Source: a bacterium
Lineage (GTDB): Bacteria > Bacteroidota > Bacteroidia > Chitinophagales > Saprospiraceae
Assembly: GCA_024742755.1 (NCBI GenBank)
Contig: JANSXW010000010.1
Coordinates: 1 to 64,000, forward strand
Length of the DNA: 64,000 bases
Direction of reading: 5' to 3'
The notes below the pieces were generated by a model, which was not told where the DNA came from, did no database searches, and saw only the letters and a program-made list of their open reading frames with translations. Shown piece after piece: positions 27,983-37,900 of the stretch (the first letter of the stretch is position 1; every line of letters begins with the position of its first letter). A program made the position numbers and the translations under genes.

Positions 27983-30900
27983 TTACAACAAAATATCCCG
28001 GTCCTTCCCCAGCTGTTCCAAATAAGCTGCCCGCAGCTTTTCCAGGTAAGCGTCTACCTCTTCGGGCGTGCGCAGATGAGGGCGCGGGAAGTGCACTTTT
28101 ATCGTACTGGCCCGGATAAATTCCCGCCGCTGCTGCACCGGACGGGTAGCCGCCGGTGTGCCCTGATCGGCTTTATTGGCAACCTCCGGTGTACGGCTTG
28201 CCGGTTCAGGAGGGGGGGCCGACATCTGGTACAAGTTGGTCAGGCAGTGTGCGTACTGTTTTTCTTCAAACTGCCGCACGAAATCCCGAAGGTTCGCAAT
28301 GTGCTTGCTCCGGTCAATCTCCCCCATAGCCAGGTCAAAGGGGCGTAGCAGTTCTGCCTGCTGGCTTTCCGAAAGGCTTTCAAAGCGATCTACCTGATAG
28401 AGCTTTTCGCGGAGTTCCTGAATGACTGCCCGCGCCTCATTCTTTTCCGCTTCGAGGGTATCGCGGAGCAACTGCCGGCATTTGTCCAGTTGCTCTTTGG
28501 CCAGTTGCATCTTGTTGCCCAGGTAGGGGCGGGGCTCGCCTGCCACTACTTGTAAAGCCTGCAGCTCCTCCTGATCGATATACTGATTATTGGCCTGCCC
28601 TCTGTCCAGGAAAAGGTTGATATCCTCAAATATCTTCCGCTGCTGCCCGGCCATAAAAGACTTAATGGGGTCAACGGTATCCTCCTTGATGTCGATAAGG
28701 CTATCCTCGATCGCCTCCAACTGATCAAAGTACTTATTGTAGTTGGTGGAAGCCAGCTGATCGAGCTGCCGGGTATAGTCCTCCAGCACGTTCAGGAAAG
28801 CAAACCGGTCTTTTTCCCGGAGCAGTTGCCTCAATGCTGTAGCTTCCTCCCGGAGCCTTTTCTGAAAAGCTACCGCAGCGTCTTTTGGGTCATTCCCGTG
28901 ATTGGATTCGTTGAAAAGTTCCCGGTGCAGGTCCTTGAGCCTTTTTAGAGCACGGGCATCTACCTCCGGCAGCGGCTCCACAATAGTTTGGGGGCGCAGG
29001 CGAATGTTGGTCATATTGTTGAATGCGGCCTCGTGGCCGACCAGCTCTCCGTTTTCTTTCAACTCTACCTTGTTGCGGGCCATTAGGCGGGCCAGCAGGC
29101 AAAGCGTCCCCATTTCCGGCCATCCGTAGGGCGCTTTGCTAAATTTGTCGAGCAGGGCAGAAATGGTCAGCCGTTCTCCTTGCCGGTTGCTTAACAAGGT
29201 GTGATCCAGCAGCTCCCGTTCCGCCTCGCTCAGGCTTTCATCGGCATGCCGGAACAGGTCATCCGCCTGACTTTGCAGAATATTTTTTAAATCAGATTCC
29301 GTGTAGCCCTGTTTCAGCATACGCAAGTTGGGGAAAGCGTAGCTGATCAGTTCCTGCAGCCCCTCCGTAATCCGGTTGCGGGCATTGGAGGAAGCCGGGG
29401 CGGAAAGTTCTTCTCCGTTCAGGATGAGCGTTGCCCTGCCCAGCAGGCGTTCTGCCCGGGCAATCAGGCTCTTGTACAGCTGATCATTGCTCGACTTTTT
29501 GCGTTGCAAAATCTGATGGACCTCCTCTTTCAGCTGATTGGAGGTATTCTGACGGAAGTACTTGTCCACCTGCTTGTACATCCGGATATCTTTCAGCAGG
29601 CGGTCATCTTCCGGCAGCAGCGCCAGCAGCTCTTTGGTCGCCATGGTGTGGGACTTTAGAATGGCGGGGGCCCCAAAGTGCTCATGCTGCGGAGTGATGA
29701 CATTGAGGCTGAGCTCCGAGTCTCTGCCAATCAGATTGCCATCCAGCTTGCGGGCAAAGGCGTAGTCCTGCTGATTCTCCTGATAGCGGATTTTGGTATC
29801 CCGGAAGACGTCCTTGTAGATGACCTGTGCCAGCATCTCATTGACTTCCGTGATATCGATCGGGGTGCTCTTGATTTCATTCTCAATGTCTTTTTCGACA
29901 TTGGTCAGGTATTCATAGTCTTCACCGTTGCGCTGAATGTAGATTTCATGCTCCAGGCGGTTAAGGGCCTCCTGCACCCGCTTTTCGTGCTGATGAAGGT
30001 CTACCTGAAAATCCTCGATCAGCAGGATAGCGATATGCTTGAGCGAAGGACGGAAACTCTTGACGAACTTCACCAGGAACAAGGCTTTAAGCACCCGTAC
30101 CATAAATGGGTCATCCACCAGGTTCTTCTCTGCGATCTGCACGGCAGATTGTATTTCGCCCAGCAAAGAGCCCTGAATGCCATCGTACATGCGGTCGAAG
30201 CTGGCAATCTGAGGCAACTCCATGCCATCCGCAATCATGCTTTTGGCAACATCCTGGAAAACGCCCAGCATGGAGCGCTCCCCTACTGACTGATGCTTGC
30301 CCTGAAAGGCATTCTGAACCGATAGCCCCCGTATACACTGCTGAAAAAGGGTGAACTGATAAGGCAGAAAAGGATAAGTCCGGAGGAAATGGGCATCATC
30401 CTGATAGCCGCGAAAAGCCGTCCCTCCCTCACTGAAGTGGAACAAGGTTTTGAAGTTGTTCTGTTCTGCTTCGTAGACCGGCTTCAGCAGGCGTTCTCCT
30501 TCCTCGTTTTTGTCGAGCAACCGGCGTTGGATGACCTCATCTACATTCCCGCTGGTAAGATTGACGCGGCAGGCGAAACGGGCCTGAATTTTAGAGAAGT
30601 CATTGCTTTGCTGATCGGATACGGCACCGACCACTGCATCAATGTCCTCCTGAGACGTCACGAATATCCAGGCCTGCCCTTTGCAATGGGTGGCTAATGA
30701 CTCCGCTATAGTCTGCAGGTTGGTCATCAGCTTGGTATTGTCGGCGATGTACTGCCCTACTTCATCCACGAAGAAATTGAGGCGGAAACCGGGCTCCTGC
30801 TGCCCGATGTAATCTTTGACCATCATGGCGAATGATTCAATCGAGACTTTGTAATCATCCCGGTAGCGGTCGATATAGCGAGCGGCTTCCTCTTTTGCAA

Positions 30901-31543
30901 TGCCCTTAACGGCAGCCAGGGCACTGGCAAACTCGCCACTGGCCATTTTGAGGCGGTTGCGGCGCTGTTCCCAGCTTCTGCCCCGGGGGTCAGCCTTCTG
31001 AAAAGCCGTTTTAAAGGCCTCATACAGCCCCTCGCTATCGAGGTCGCGCTCCAGCTCAGCCACATAGCCCAGTTTGGGGTAGTAGCCCTGCATTTCATTG
31101 AAGACCTTAACGAATACCGACAAGACCGCATCTTCCTGGTCTTTGCTGATGATATCCGCTTTTTGGTCAATATTGAAGAGGATACTTTTGGAAGGGATGC
31201 CTGCAGCGCGCTGAAGCTCCGCTTTCAACAAGGCATCATCCACTTTTTCGCAAAGCAAATCCGCCGCCTGATGCCCGTCCAGAGCGCGGTTTTCCAACAG
31301 CAGGGACAGCATTTTGAGCAAGTGGGATTTACCGGAGCCAAAGAAGCCACTGATCCAAACGCCATTGATGCCGGCGTATTCGTTGTAGTAGTCAATAAAA
31401 TGCTGAGTCAGCTTTTTGCGGACTTCATCCGTAAAGACGTATTCGCGGACTTCTCTGAGCAAGTGCTCGTCGTCGTCGGCTTTGATGACGCCCTCAATGG
31501 GGCGGGTAATGTCCTGCTTGAAAATGTTTTTTAAATGGGTCAT
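27983..31543 (-). CDS. brxC: BREX system P-loop protein BrxC
   Basis: Large ATPase required for BREX defence and methylation. The N-terminus (NIFKQDITRPIEGVIKADD, then WISGFFGSGKSHLLKML with the P-loop at about residues 62-72) is diagnostic for BrxC/PglY. At 1186 residues it has full length, with a long helical C-terminal half. It lies 26 bases after brxB in the operon. Cytoplasmic, with no membrane segment. Confidence 0.95.
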   Translation of the reverse strand: MTHLKNIFKQDITRPIEGVIKADDDEHLLREVREYVFTDEVRKKLTQHFIDYYNEYAGINGVWISGFFGSGKSHLLKMLSLLLENRALDGHQAADLLCEKVDDALLKAELQRAAGIPSKSILFNIDQKADIISKDQEDAVLSVFVKVFNEMQGYYPKLGYVAELERDLDSEGLYEAFKTAFQKADPRGRSWEQRRNRLKMASGEFASALAAVKGIAKEEAARYIDRYRDDYKVSIESFAMMVKDYIGQQEPGFRLNFFVDEVGQYIADNTKLMTNLQTIAESLATHCKGQAWIFVTSQEDIDAVVGAVSDQQSNDFSKIQARFACRVNLTSGNVDEVIQRRLLDKNEEGERLLKPVYEAEQNNFKTLFHFSEGGTAFRGYQDDAHFLRTYPFLPYQFTLFQQCIRGLSVQNAFQGKHQSVGERSMLGVFQDVAKSMIADGMELPQIASFDRMYDGIQGSLLGEIQSAVQIAEKNLVDDPFMVRVLKALFLVKFVKSFRPSLKHIAILLIEDFQVDLHQHEKRVQEALNRLEHEIYIQRNGEDYEYLTNVEKDIENEIKSTPIDITEVNEMLAQVIYKDVFRDTKIRYQENQQDYAFARKLDGNLIGRDSELSLNVITPQHEHFGAPAILKSHTMATKELLALLPEDDRLLKDIRMYKQVDKYFRQNTSNQLKEEVHQILQRKKSSNDQLYKSLIARAERLLGRATLILNGEELSAPASSNARNRITEGLQELISYAFPNLRMLKQGYTESDLKNILQSQADDLFRHADESLSEAERELLDHTLLSNRQGERLTISALLDKFSKAPYGWPEMGTLCLLARLMARNKVELKENGELVGHEAAFNNMTNIRLRPQTIVEPLPEVDARALKRLKDLHRELFNESNHGNDPKDAAVAFQKRLREEATALRQLLREKDRFAFLNVLEDYTRQLDQLASTNYNKYFDQLEAIEDSLIDIKEDTVDPIKSFMAGQQRKIFEDINLFLDRGQANNQYIDQEELQALQVVAGEPRPYLGNKMQLAKEQLDKCRQLLRDTLEAEKNEARAVIQELREKLYQVDRFESLSESQQAELLRPFDLAMGEIDRSKHIANLRDFVRQFEEKQYAHCLTNLYQMSAPPPEPASRTPEVANKADQGTPAATRPVQQRREFIRASTIKVHFPRPHLRTPEEVDAYLEKLRAAYLEQLGKDRDILL

Positions 31544-31569
31544 TTTTCCTGCTGAATTGGTTAGAGCGA

Positions 31570-32169
31570 TTACAGATTGATGTTATCAAGATTGAACGCC
31601 CGGTAGTAATTATCGTCTTTCAGAGTATCAAACAAGCGCAAGTAAGAGCCACTTCTGGAAGTGACGTAGGCTCCCGGGAAAAACATAACCGTGGGAGCTG
31701 TTTTTGCTATACGCTGCAGGTTGTTCAGCACATTGTGCGACCGGATGAAGGGAAAAACCTGCCCGACCCCGGTGATGAAAAGCACCTGATGTGCCCTGGC
31801 TTTTATCCGTCGATCTATGGCCGGGATCATTTCCGTTTCCACATCGAGAATGGACTGCATCATTTCGAGGAATTCTGCTTTCGTGCTTTGTGTTTCTTCC
31901 TCAAAAATGTCTTCCAGGCTGTCTTCCTGCTGAATGATTTCTAAAGATAAATCAAAGAGGTTAATTTCCAACGTATCAATGTCCAAAGTTTTCAGCCGCT
32001 TTTGCAGGGCATCGATGGCTTTGACGACTTCATTTTCCTGCGTAGCCGGGTAAGGGGCGATATAAAAGGGGATTTCATTGCCAATGGCCTCCATTTTCAG
32101 GAAGGCCTCCTGCTGAATTTGCCTGAAGTAGTGGTCAAACTTTTCCGAAATTTTCTCCTTTTGCATCAC
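31570..32169 (-). CDS. brxB: BREX protein BrxB (DUF1788)
   Basis: 199 residues, with the DUF1788 features: EIPFYIAPYPATQENEV in the first quarter and LFITGVGQVFPFIRSHNVLNNLQ followed by TVMFFPGAY in the last half. The family is a conserved component of type 1 BREX, always next to brxA and brxC. Its biochemical role is not established. Its start codon overlaps the brxA stop by 4 bases. Confidence 0.93.
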   Translation of the reverse strand: MMQKEKISEKFDHYFRQIQQEAFLKMEAIGNEIPFYIAPYPATQENEVVKAIDALQKRLKTLDIDTLEINLFDLSLEIIQQEDSLEDIFEEETQSTKAEFLEMMQSILDVETEMIPAIDRRIKARAHQVLFITGVGQVFPFIRSHNVLNNLQRIAKTAPTVMFFPGAYVTSRSGSYLRLFDTLKDDNYYRAFNLDNINL

Positions 32170-32798
32170 TTTATACGGTTGATAAACTGCCTGATATCCC
32201 GGTCGGCGACCAGCAAATAGCGCAGCAGTTTAGGGTCTTCGTCAATCAGTGCCTCGGCTACATAGGTGGTCACTACGGGTGGTGTAATGACCCGTTCTTC
32301 ACGGTTGTTGACCACGCCGGCTTCCTCCATCATTCTGTACAGCCGTGACCGCAGTTTTTGATAAGTCGAATCACTGACTTGCTGCAGCTTTTGCTCTTTG
32401 AGGGTCTGTGCCTCCAGGAAAGCGGTGTAATCTGATTCATGCACGATATACTCAAAAGCCTGAATTTTATTGAGCAGGACCTCCAGTGTAAATGCCCCGA
32501 TAAACGGATACACCTTGCATACCGCCACCCAAAGCAGCTGCTGCTGTTCTGTGAAGGTACCTTCCGCGAGGCGTTCCAGTTGCAGGGGCGTCATCTCTTT
32601 TAACCGGGTGCGCACCTCATAGAAGGACCGCACGGTTGTTTTCAGCTGGTTCTTTTGCAGGGCATTTTCTCCAACGACCGCTTCCTGTACAGCCTCCCAG
32701 TCCTGTGTATCCGCGTACAACTGTGCGATTTTGATGCTTTCCTCCACCTGTAGGGCAGCACCGGAAAAGGACAGTCTGTACGGACGGGACGCAGCCAT
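32166..32798 (-). CDS. brxA: BREX protein BrxA (DUF1819)
   Basis: 210-residue DUF1819 protein. It begins in the way usual for the family (PYRLSFSGAALQVEESIKIAQLY), has a central LLWVAVCKVYPFIGAFTLEVL segment, and ends with a RYLLVADRDIRQFINR-type C-terminus. BrxA is a small helical DNA-binding protein found at the head of type 1 BREX operons. Here it is preceded on the same strand (40-base gap) by the 719-residue unknown gene, so it is internal to the operon rather than its first gene. Confidence 0.92.
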   Translation of the reverse strand: MAASRPYRLSFSGAALQVEESIKIAQLYADTQDWEAVQEAVVGENALQKNQLKTTVRSFYEVRTRLKEMTPLQLERLAEGTFTEQQQLLWVAVCKVYPFIGAFTLEVLLNKIQAFEYIVHESDYTAFLEAQTLKEQKLQQVSDSTYQKLRSRLYRMMEEAGVVNNREERVITPPVVTTYVAEALIDEDPKLLRYLLVADRDIRQFINRIK

Positions 32799-32838
32799 TT
32801 ACTTCTGTTTTTGTGCCGCCCAATATAGGCAATTGCCG

Positions 32839-34998
32839 CTAATCGAAGGTGATTTGGCTTAAATCAGGGAGGGTACTGCTATCTGGTTTTTCTGCCATCG
32901 TCGCGTACTCCCGGAGCAATTTAAAGGGGAAGGGCAAAACCGTGGGAGCGTTGATGCGGACGAAATCCACGGCCAGGGTTTCCAACAGGAAGTCACTGAG
33001 CAAACGGCTATTGTCAACCGGCTTCAGCTTGCGCACCACATTCCCGTTTGGAAACCGCCCCTTCGTCTCCTTCATCCGGGTATTGACCCAGTAACATAGC
33101 GCCCCGTTTTCTTCATAAGTATGCAAATCGACCAGTGCTTTTGAATAGCGGCCAGTGGCTTCTTTGCTTTTGAAAGGGTGCTTCAGCCAGTAGCCGAACT
33201 TCTGGTGAAAAGCTTTGGCGTAGCCAATCTTTGCCTTCGATTTACCGCGAATGCATCGCTTCAGCTCCGTCAATGCAATGGTTTGCCCTGTTTTAACACC
33301 CGCAAGGTATTGCTGCAAGTCTGGCAAATCACTTCCATTGGCATTCAGGTACTGCGCTGTAAACGATTTTACGTCTTCTGCCGGCACATCAACGCCTTCG
33401 ATCTTGATGCCGGCCATTATTTCTTTGTGTATCCCATCCAGGTTAGGGAATGCGCGCATATCCGTTTGCTGAATCACATTGAGGTTGCCCTCCTCATCAA
33501 GAATAACGCCTTCTATGGGTTGTCCTCCCCTTGGGTATTTGTCAAAAATGGCGGTCAGTTTGGAATGAAAAGCTTCCGTGAACAGATCTCTGGTCAGGCT
33601 ACTGAAATTCATCTGCCCATCCGGATGGATGGATAGAAAATGGAAAACAGGCTCCTGCTTATCTTCTTCTTCCTTCAGGACAAAGCTCCAGGTACCTGAG
33701 GCTTGGAGCCTGCCCCAGTCAAACACGGTCATTTGGCGTTGGGCAATATCGTATTTCAAGTGCAGCTCTGTGACGAGCTTGGCGATAAATGCTTTGCTAT
33801 TGCTTTCGGCTCCTTTAAACTCTTGCAGGGTAAATTGCTGGGTGGCGCATTCCGGTGTGGCTTTGAATTGTTCATAGCGGTCTATCTCCTCTTTCTCCCG
33901 CTGATAGTACGCTACATCATTGTTCATGACAAAGTTGAGCGCCTTTGGATCAGCATGACGGGTTGACCGGGCAGACAGCCCGAAGTGCTCCTGCAAAGCA
34001 TCTTTGAACTGTTTCTCCGCTTTTGCATCATTGGTGTTATTGATAAACCTTACAGGTACATTCCGAAGCACATTGGTACGGTCGGTAGCCGACTTTTCAA
34101 AATGCACCGATTCCACAGCAGTTTCAGGCTTGCACACTTGCTGCAGGCCAAAGTAGCCTCGAAATTTAGGCAGAAAAGCCTCGAAGTAGAGTTCGTTGAA
34201 AAGAGCGATTTTGGTGGTGCTGTACTTCTTGGGGTTTAGAGAAAAGAAATCAATCCGGTTCTTTTTGTTTTTCCCCTTTATCAACCTCGCACATTTCGGG
34301 CGGCGATTCACATAGCGGTCTTTTAGGGGCACCTTTCCATCGAGCGCTTCATTGTAGCGTTTGAACCGGTCTGTAGCTGGGTCAAACAGAAACTGTTCTT
34401 TGCTCCATAGTTTTTTCCGCTCTTTTTCGCTCGCCCGGCAGTATTTGTCCAGAGCGAGGTCCTCATGCCGGTTGAGAGAAGTGAATGTCCGGGTGTGCAA
34501 CTGTATGGTAAAGTCTGGCTTAACTTCAACTTCCATCGCGATCCTGCTTTGATCAGGCTTATTGGTAAAATCGCTGTCAGCAGAAGTGATGAACAGCCGC
34601 CCGGTTACGTTGTGATAGCGGTACCGGTGATGGTCGGAGTTGGGGGCAGCATTGAGGAACAGCTGAAATAGTTTGTGTTTTTGCCGGATATGTTGTGGCC
34701 GCTCTACAAGGTCTATGGTACAATCAATTTTTTGGCTTACCTCACTCAACCGGCCTAAATAACCGTTCTCCGGCAGGTCATTTGTACGAAAAAGCAGGAA
34801 TGCTTCATTCCCCCACATGAAGCAGGCAGACTGCAAAATGCCTTGAAATTGCTCAGGCAAGGCATCCAAAAAGTCACCGATGTCCTCATAGGAAAGCCAA
34901 TGCTCCCCTTTTCGCTTCATGAGAAGGATGGTAAAGTCCTTAATAATCTTTCGGTAGTCCGGCGTAACTTCAAAGGCATTGAAATACAAGTGGTTCAT
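32839..34998 (-). CDS. Unrecognised 719-residue protein paired with the helicase-nuclease
   Basis: I do not recognise this protein. It has no signal peptide or membrane segment. The middle contains a basic patch (about residues 236-255, KCARLIKGKNKKNRI) that could bind nucleic acid, and a long central alpha/beta region. The C-terminus (LLETLAVDFVRINAPTVLPFPFKLLREY) is a hydrophobic, proline-containing ending that superficially recalls Argonaute PIWI C-termini, but no catalytic tetrad can be identified and I do not assign it there. Its start overlaps the helicase stop by 4 bases (34995-34998), so the two proteins are translationally coupled and probably function as a pair. It precedes brxA by 40 bases. 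Confidence 0.7.
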   Translation of the reverse strand: MNHLYFNAFEVTPDYRKIIKDFTILLMKRKGEHWLSYEDIGDFLDALPEQFQGILQSACFMWGNEAFLLFRTNDLPENGYLGRLSEVSQKIDCTIDLVERPQHIRQKHKLFQLFLNAAPNSDHHRYRYHNVTGRLFITSADSDFTNKPDQSRIAMEVEVKPDFTIQLHTRTFTSLNRHEDLALDKYCRASEKERKKLWSKEQFLFDPATDRFKRYNEALDGKVPLKDRYVNRRPKCARLIKGKNKKNRIDFFSLNPKKYSTTKIALFNELYFEAFLPKFRGYFGLQQVCKPETAVESVHFEKSATDRTNVLRNVPVRFINNTNDAKAEKQFKDALQEHFGLSARSTRHADPKALNFVMNNDVAYYQREKEEIDRYEQFKATPECATQQFTLQEFKGAESNSKAFIAKLVTELHLKYDIAQRQMTVFDWGRLQASGTWSFVLKEEEDKQEPVFHFLSIHPDGQMNFSSLTRDLFTEAFHSKLTAIFDKYPRGGQPIEGVILDEEGNLNVIQQTDMRAFPNLDGIHKEIMAGIKIEGVDVPAEDVKSFTAQYLNANGSDLPDLQQYLAGVKTGQTIALTELKRCIRGKSKAKIGYAKAFHQKFGYWLKHPFKSKEATGRYSKALVDLHTYEENGALCYWVNTRMKETKGRFPNGNVVRKLKPVDNSRLLSDFLLETLAVDFVRINAPTVLPFPFKLLREYATMAEKPDSSTLPDLSQITFD

Positions 34999-37900
34999 AG
35001 CTTCATAATTTTATCGTAAATGAATTGCAGGTGTTCTTCCAGCACTACTCCCTGGTCCAGGTCTAATAATCCCGGGACTTCAATGATCCCATCCTCTCCG
35101 GTTACCGGCTGATAATCCGGAGCAGGGGAGACGATGTTGACAATGATTGCTCCTTTGCCACCAACCTCTTCCAGCTTTTTCCTTATCTTCTCTTTCTGTG
35201 CCCGGGCATCCACCCGTGTGCCTGCACCCCAATATTTAAAGTCCAGGTACATCCCATTATCCGTTACCGCATCGAAGCGCTCGTAGTGCTCCGGAGGGAG
35301 CGGGCGGCAGGAGATGCCGTGTTTTTCCAACAGGTGCGCCCCAATTGCTTCTCCTAATGCGCCCAGATAAATATTTTGGAAGGTAGGCGGGGATACCATG
35401 CGCTCATTGGCTTGGAACTCCATCGCGTATCCTTTCTGCTCGAATAGCATTTGGACCGTCCTGATTTTCATGAGCTCCGGAAGGCGGGCCGCATCTTCAG
35501 AGGCAGATTTACCAGATTCCTGATTAAAGGAAATGGAAAGGTCGTTTTTAAAATCGCTGCGGGTCCGATAGTTGTACATCCTGAGCCGTTCCCCCCCAGG
35601 GTGAGCGATGTAGAACCGCACCAAACCATTCCTCAGGACTCTTTCTTTTGAATCTGTGGGATATTTCAGCACCTGCGTCCTCAAACCTTCCCAAAAATCC
35701 ATCTCGTTTTGTTGCCAGATACGCCTCCGTGACAGCTTCCTTAGCAAGGTCGCCGTCTGAATAGAGGTGCTGACATTCTGATTGCGGATCTTTTCGGTCG
35801 GGTCAGTTGGATTGCCTTGTTGTTGCCCCTGCGCATGTTGTTGCAGCGCCTCAAACTCCCGCACCAGCAAATGCCCCTCTGCGCTGAATTGGCTAAGGTA
35901 CCGTGCGAGGTTTTGATCGTAAAGCAAATGCGTAACCGGCGGTTTTAGCCGGGTACGGGACAAGCGCCCTACCGCCTGAATGATCACCCGGCAAAAATGG
36001 GCTACGACAGATTCGCTTTCCCGGACTGAGCCGCTGTTGAGTACCGCATACTTATTCAGCTTACGCCCAAAGATATAGCGAACCCTTGCACTTTTCTGCT
36101 CCTGGCTTATGGCGCCCCCGGCCTCCAGATAAGCGACTTCAAAAAGGTAATGAATCAGGTCGGTATCACTAATGGCCTCCCCGCTTCTGAAATAGGCTAA
36201 AAGGTGGGTAGGTTGTTCCAGGTATATACCATCGTAGTCTTTTTTCCCATCTCCGTAAGCCAAATCGTTGACGGCTACGACTTTCTGTCCGGGATGCGGC
36301 TCGTACTGAATATTTTGCCCCGCCCCCATAGTTTGATAGGTGGATACAACGAAGGCGTCATGCCCCTTTTTCAAATGCTCGCAAATGCGCTCAAAGCTGT
36401 GTTCAAACCCACTGCTGTCCACAATATAAAGTGTTGAGGACACTTCCTGCTTTGCCTGTTCCTCCGTCTCCTTCAGGTAGCACATACGAACTTCTGTAAG
36501 TATGCTGGTGAGCACTTCTTCCGTGAAGTCATCGTTTTGCCCCTTACGGGGCAGCTTGTTGAGCAGGCAAAGAAAGGAATGGCAATCCTCATCCTGGATA
36601 AACCGGGCGTAAGCCATCCCCAGCTTGATGTAGCGGCTTGTAGCGTAGGCTCCCTGATCCTCCGGCAGTTGATGGGCAAGTGTTTTATAAACCTCTTTAC
36701 CTGCTCCGGGCAGTAGTGCTTTAAGCGCAAGCGCCCGGTCCACAGGACAGCTGATGGCTTCTACCCTGATCTCATGCCGGCCGGCTTGAGCATAACGCTC
36801 CCGGAATGCCGATTCCAATGCAGCTGCTTCATCAGGCAGCAGCGCATAGAAACGGCTTTGAAGGTGAGCCCGCAGAAACGCCAGCGAATAATTGGACAGA
36901 GGGGCATCGAATCCTGCCGTAGCTGAAATACCGATAACCAAAGCCCGCTGACAAAGCCCCAGCATCCAGCGCTCAGGCGTAGTGAGGGTATCCGCAAACC
37001 GGAGCTTGGTGTTGGCATCATGTGCCTGACTATTGAGCAGATCGAAGTAGCGAAAGCCTTGCCCCAGAGGCGATTCATCCATCAGATCTCCCCGGCTCAG
37101 CCCCGCTGCAAAAGTCCTTTGCGTGATAAAATCCTCAAAAAACCGATGGGTCGGCACGTCGTTGATATCAAAAACCTCCAGGCAGGTGCGGATGGCATTA
37201 CCAGACGACATGCGCTCTTCGGTTTCGGGCCTTTTGCTATGAACGCTTTGGTATACCCTAGACAAATCCCCTACGAAATAGGCAAACATCCAAATGAACC
37301 CTTTAAGTTTGTTGAGCAAAAACAAAAGGTCCTCCTGCTGGGTCTCCGGGGGCTCCGGCTGCGTATGGATATAATTGGTGGCATCCGCCTTGTTGGGGTC
37401 AACTTTCAGGTAAGCCCGGTTATCCCCTACAAAAGTATGATAGCGATAATCGTGGAACAGGAATGCACGGTCCTGCGCTGTTGCCGGCCGGAGCAGAAAA
37501 TGATAGTCAAAATGGAATCCGGAACGAATGGCCTGCGCTTCTGCCTTTAGGCGGTCAAACCTATCCTGCAAATAGTTCAATTCCTGTTCTGTAATCATTG
37601 GCTGTAAGCGAGACGTTGGCAAACTACGGGCATCCACCCCTCTTGCGATTCTGACGAACAGCCCCAAAATATCCTGAGTATATCGTTCGGTGTGTTCTAC
37701 GATCGCGTCTTGAATGTGCTGTTTGCTGGCATCAAACTCATCGATAAAAACGACGTTGTTCTCTACAATCCCGGATGTCGCGATCTGTATAGCGGGCCCG
37801 ATAATGGTATCCAACTGTGTATAAAACTTCCGAACCGTAGAAAAGAATACACGCTTTTCGAAAACCGCAACAATAGGATAGAGCTCTTCCACCCACCTTA

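Noticed and set aside
32839..34998. Assignment of the 719-residue protein as an Argonaute/PIWI protein
   Set aside because: Only a superficial similarity of the C-terminal ending and the company of a helicase-nuclease; no catalytic tetrad or MID/PIWI motif could be located.
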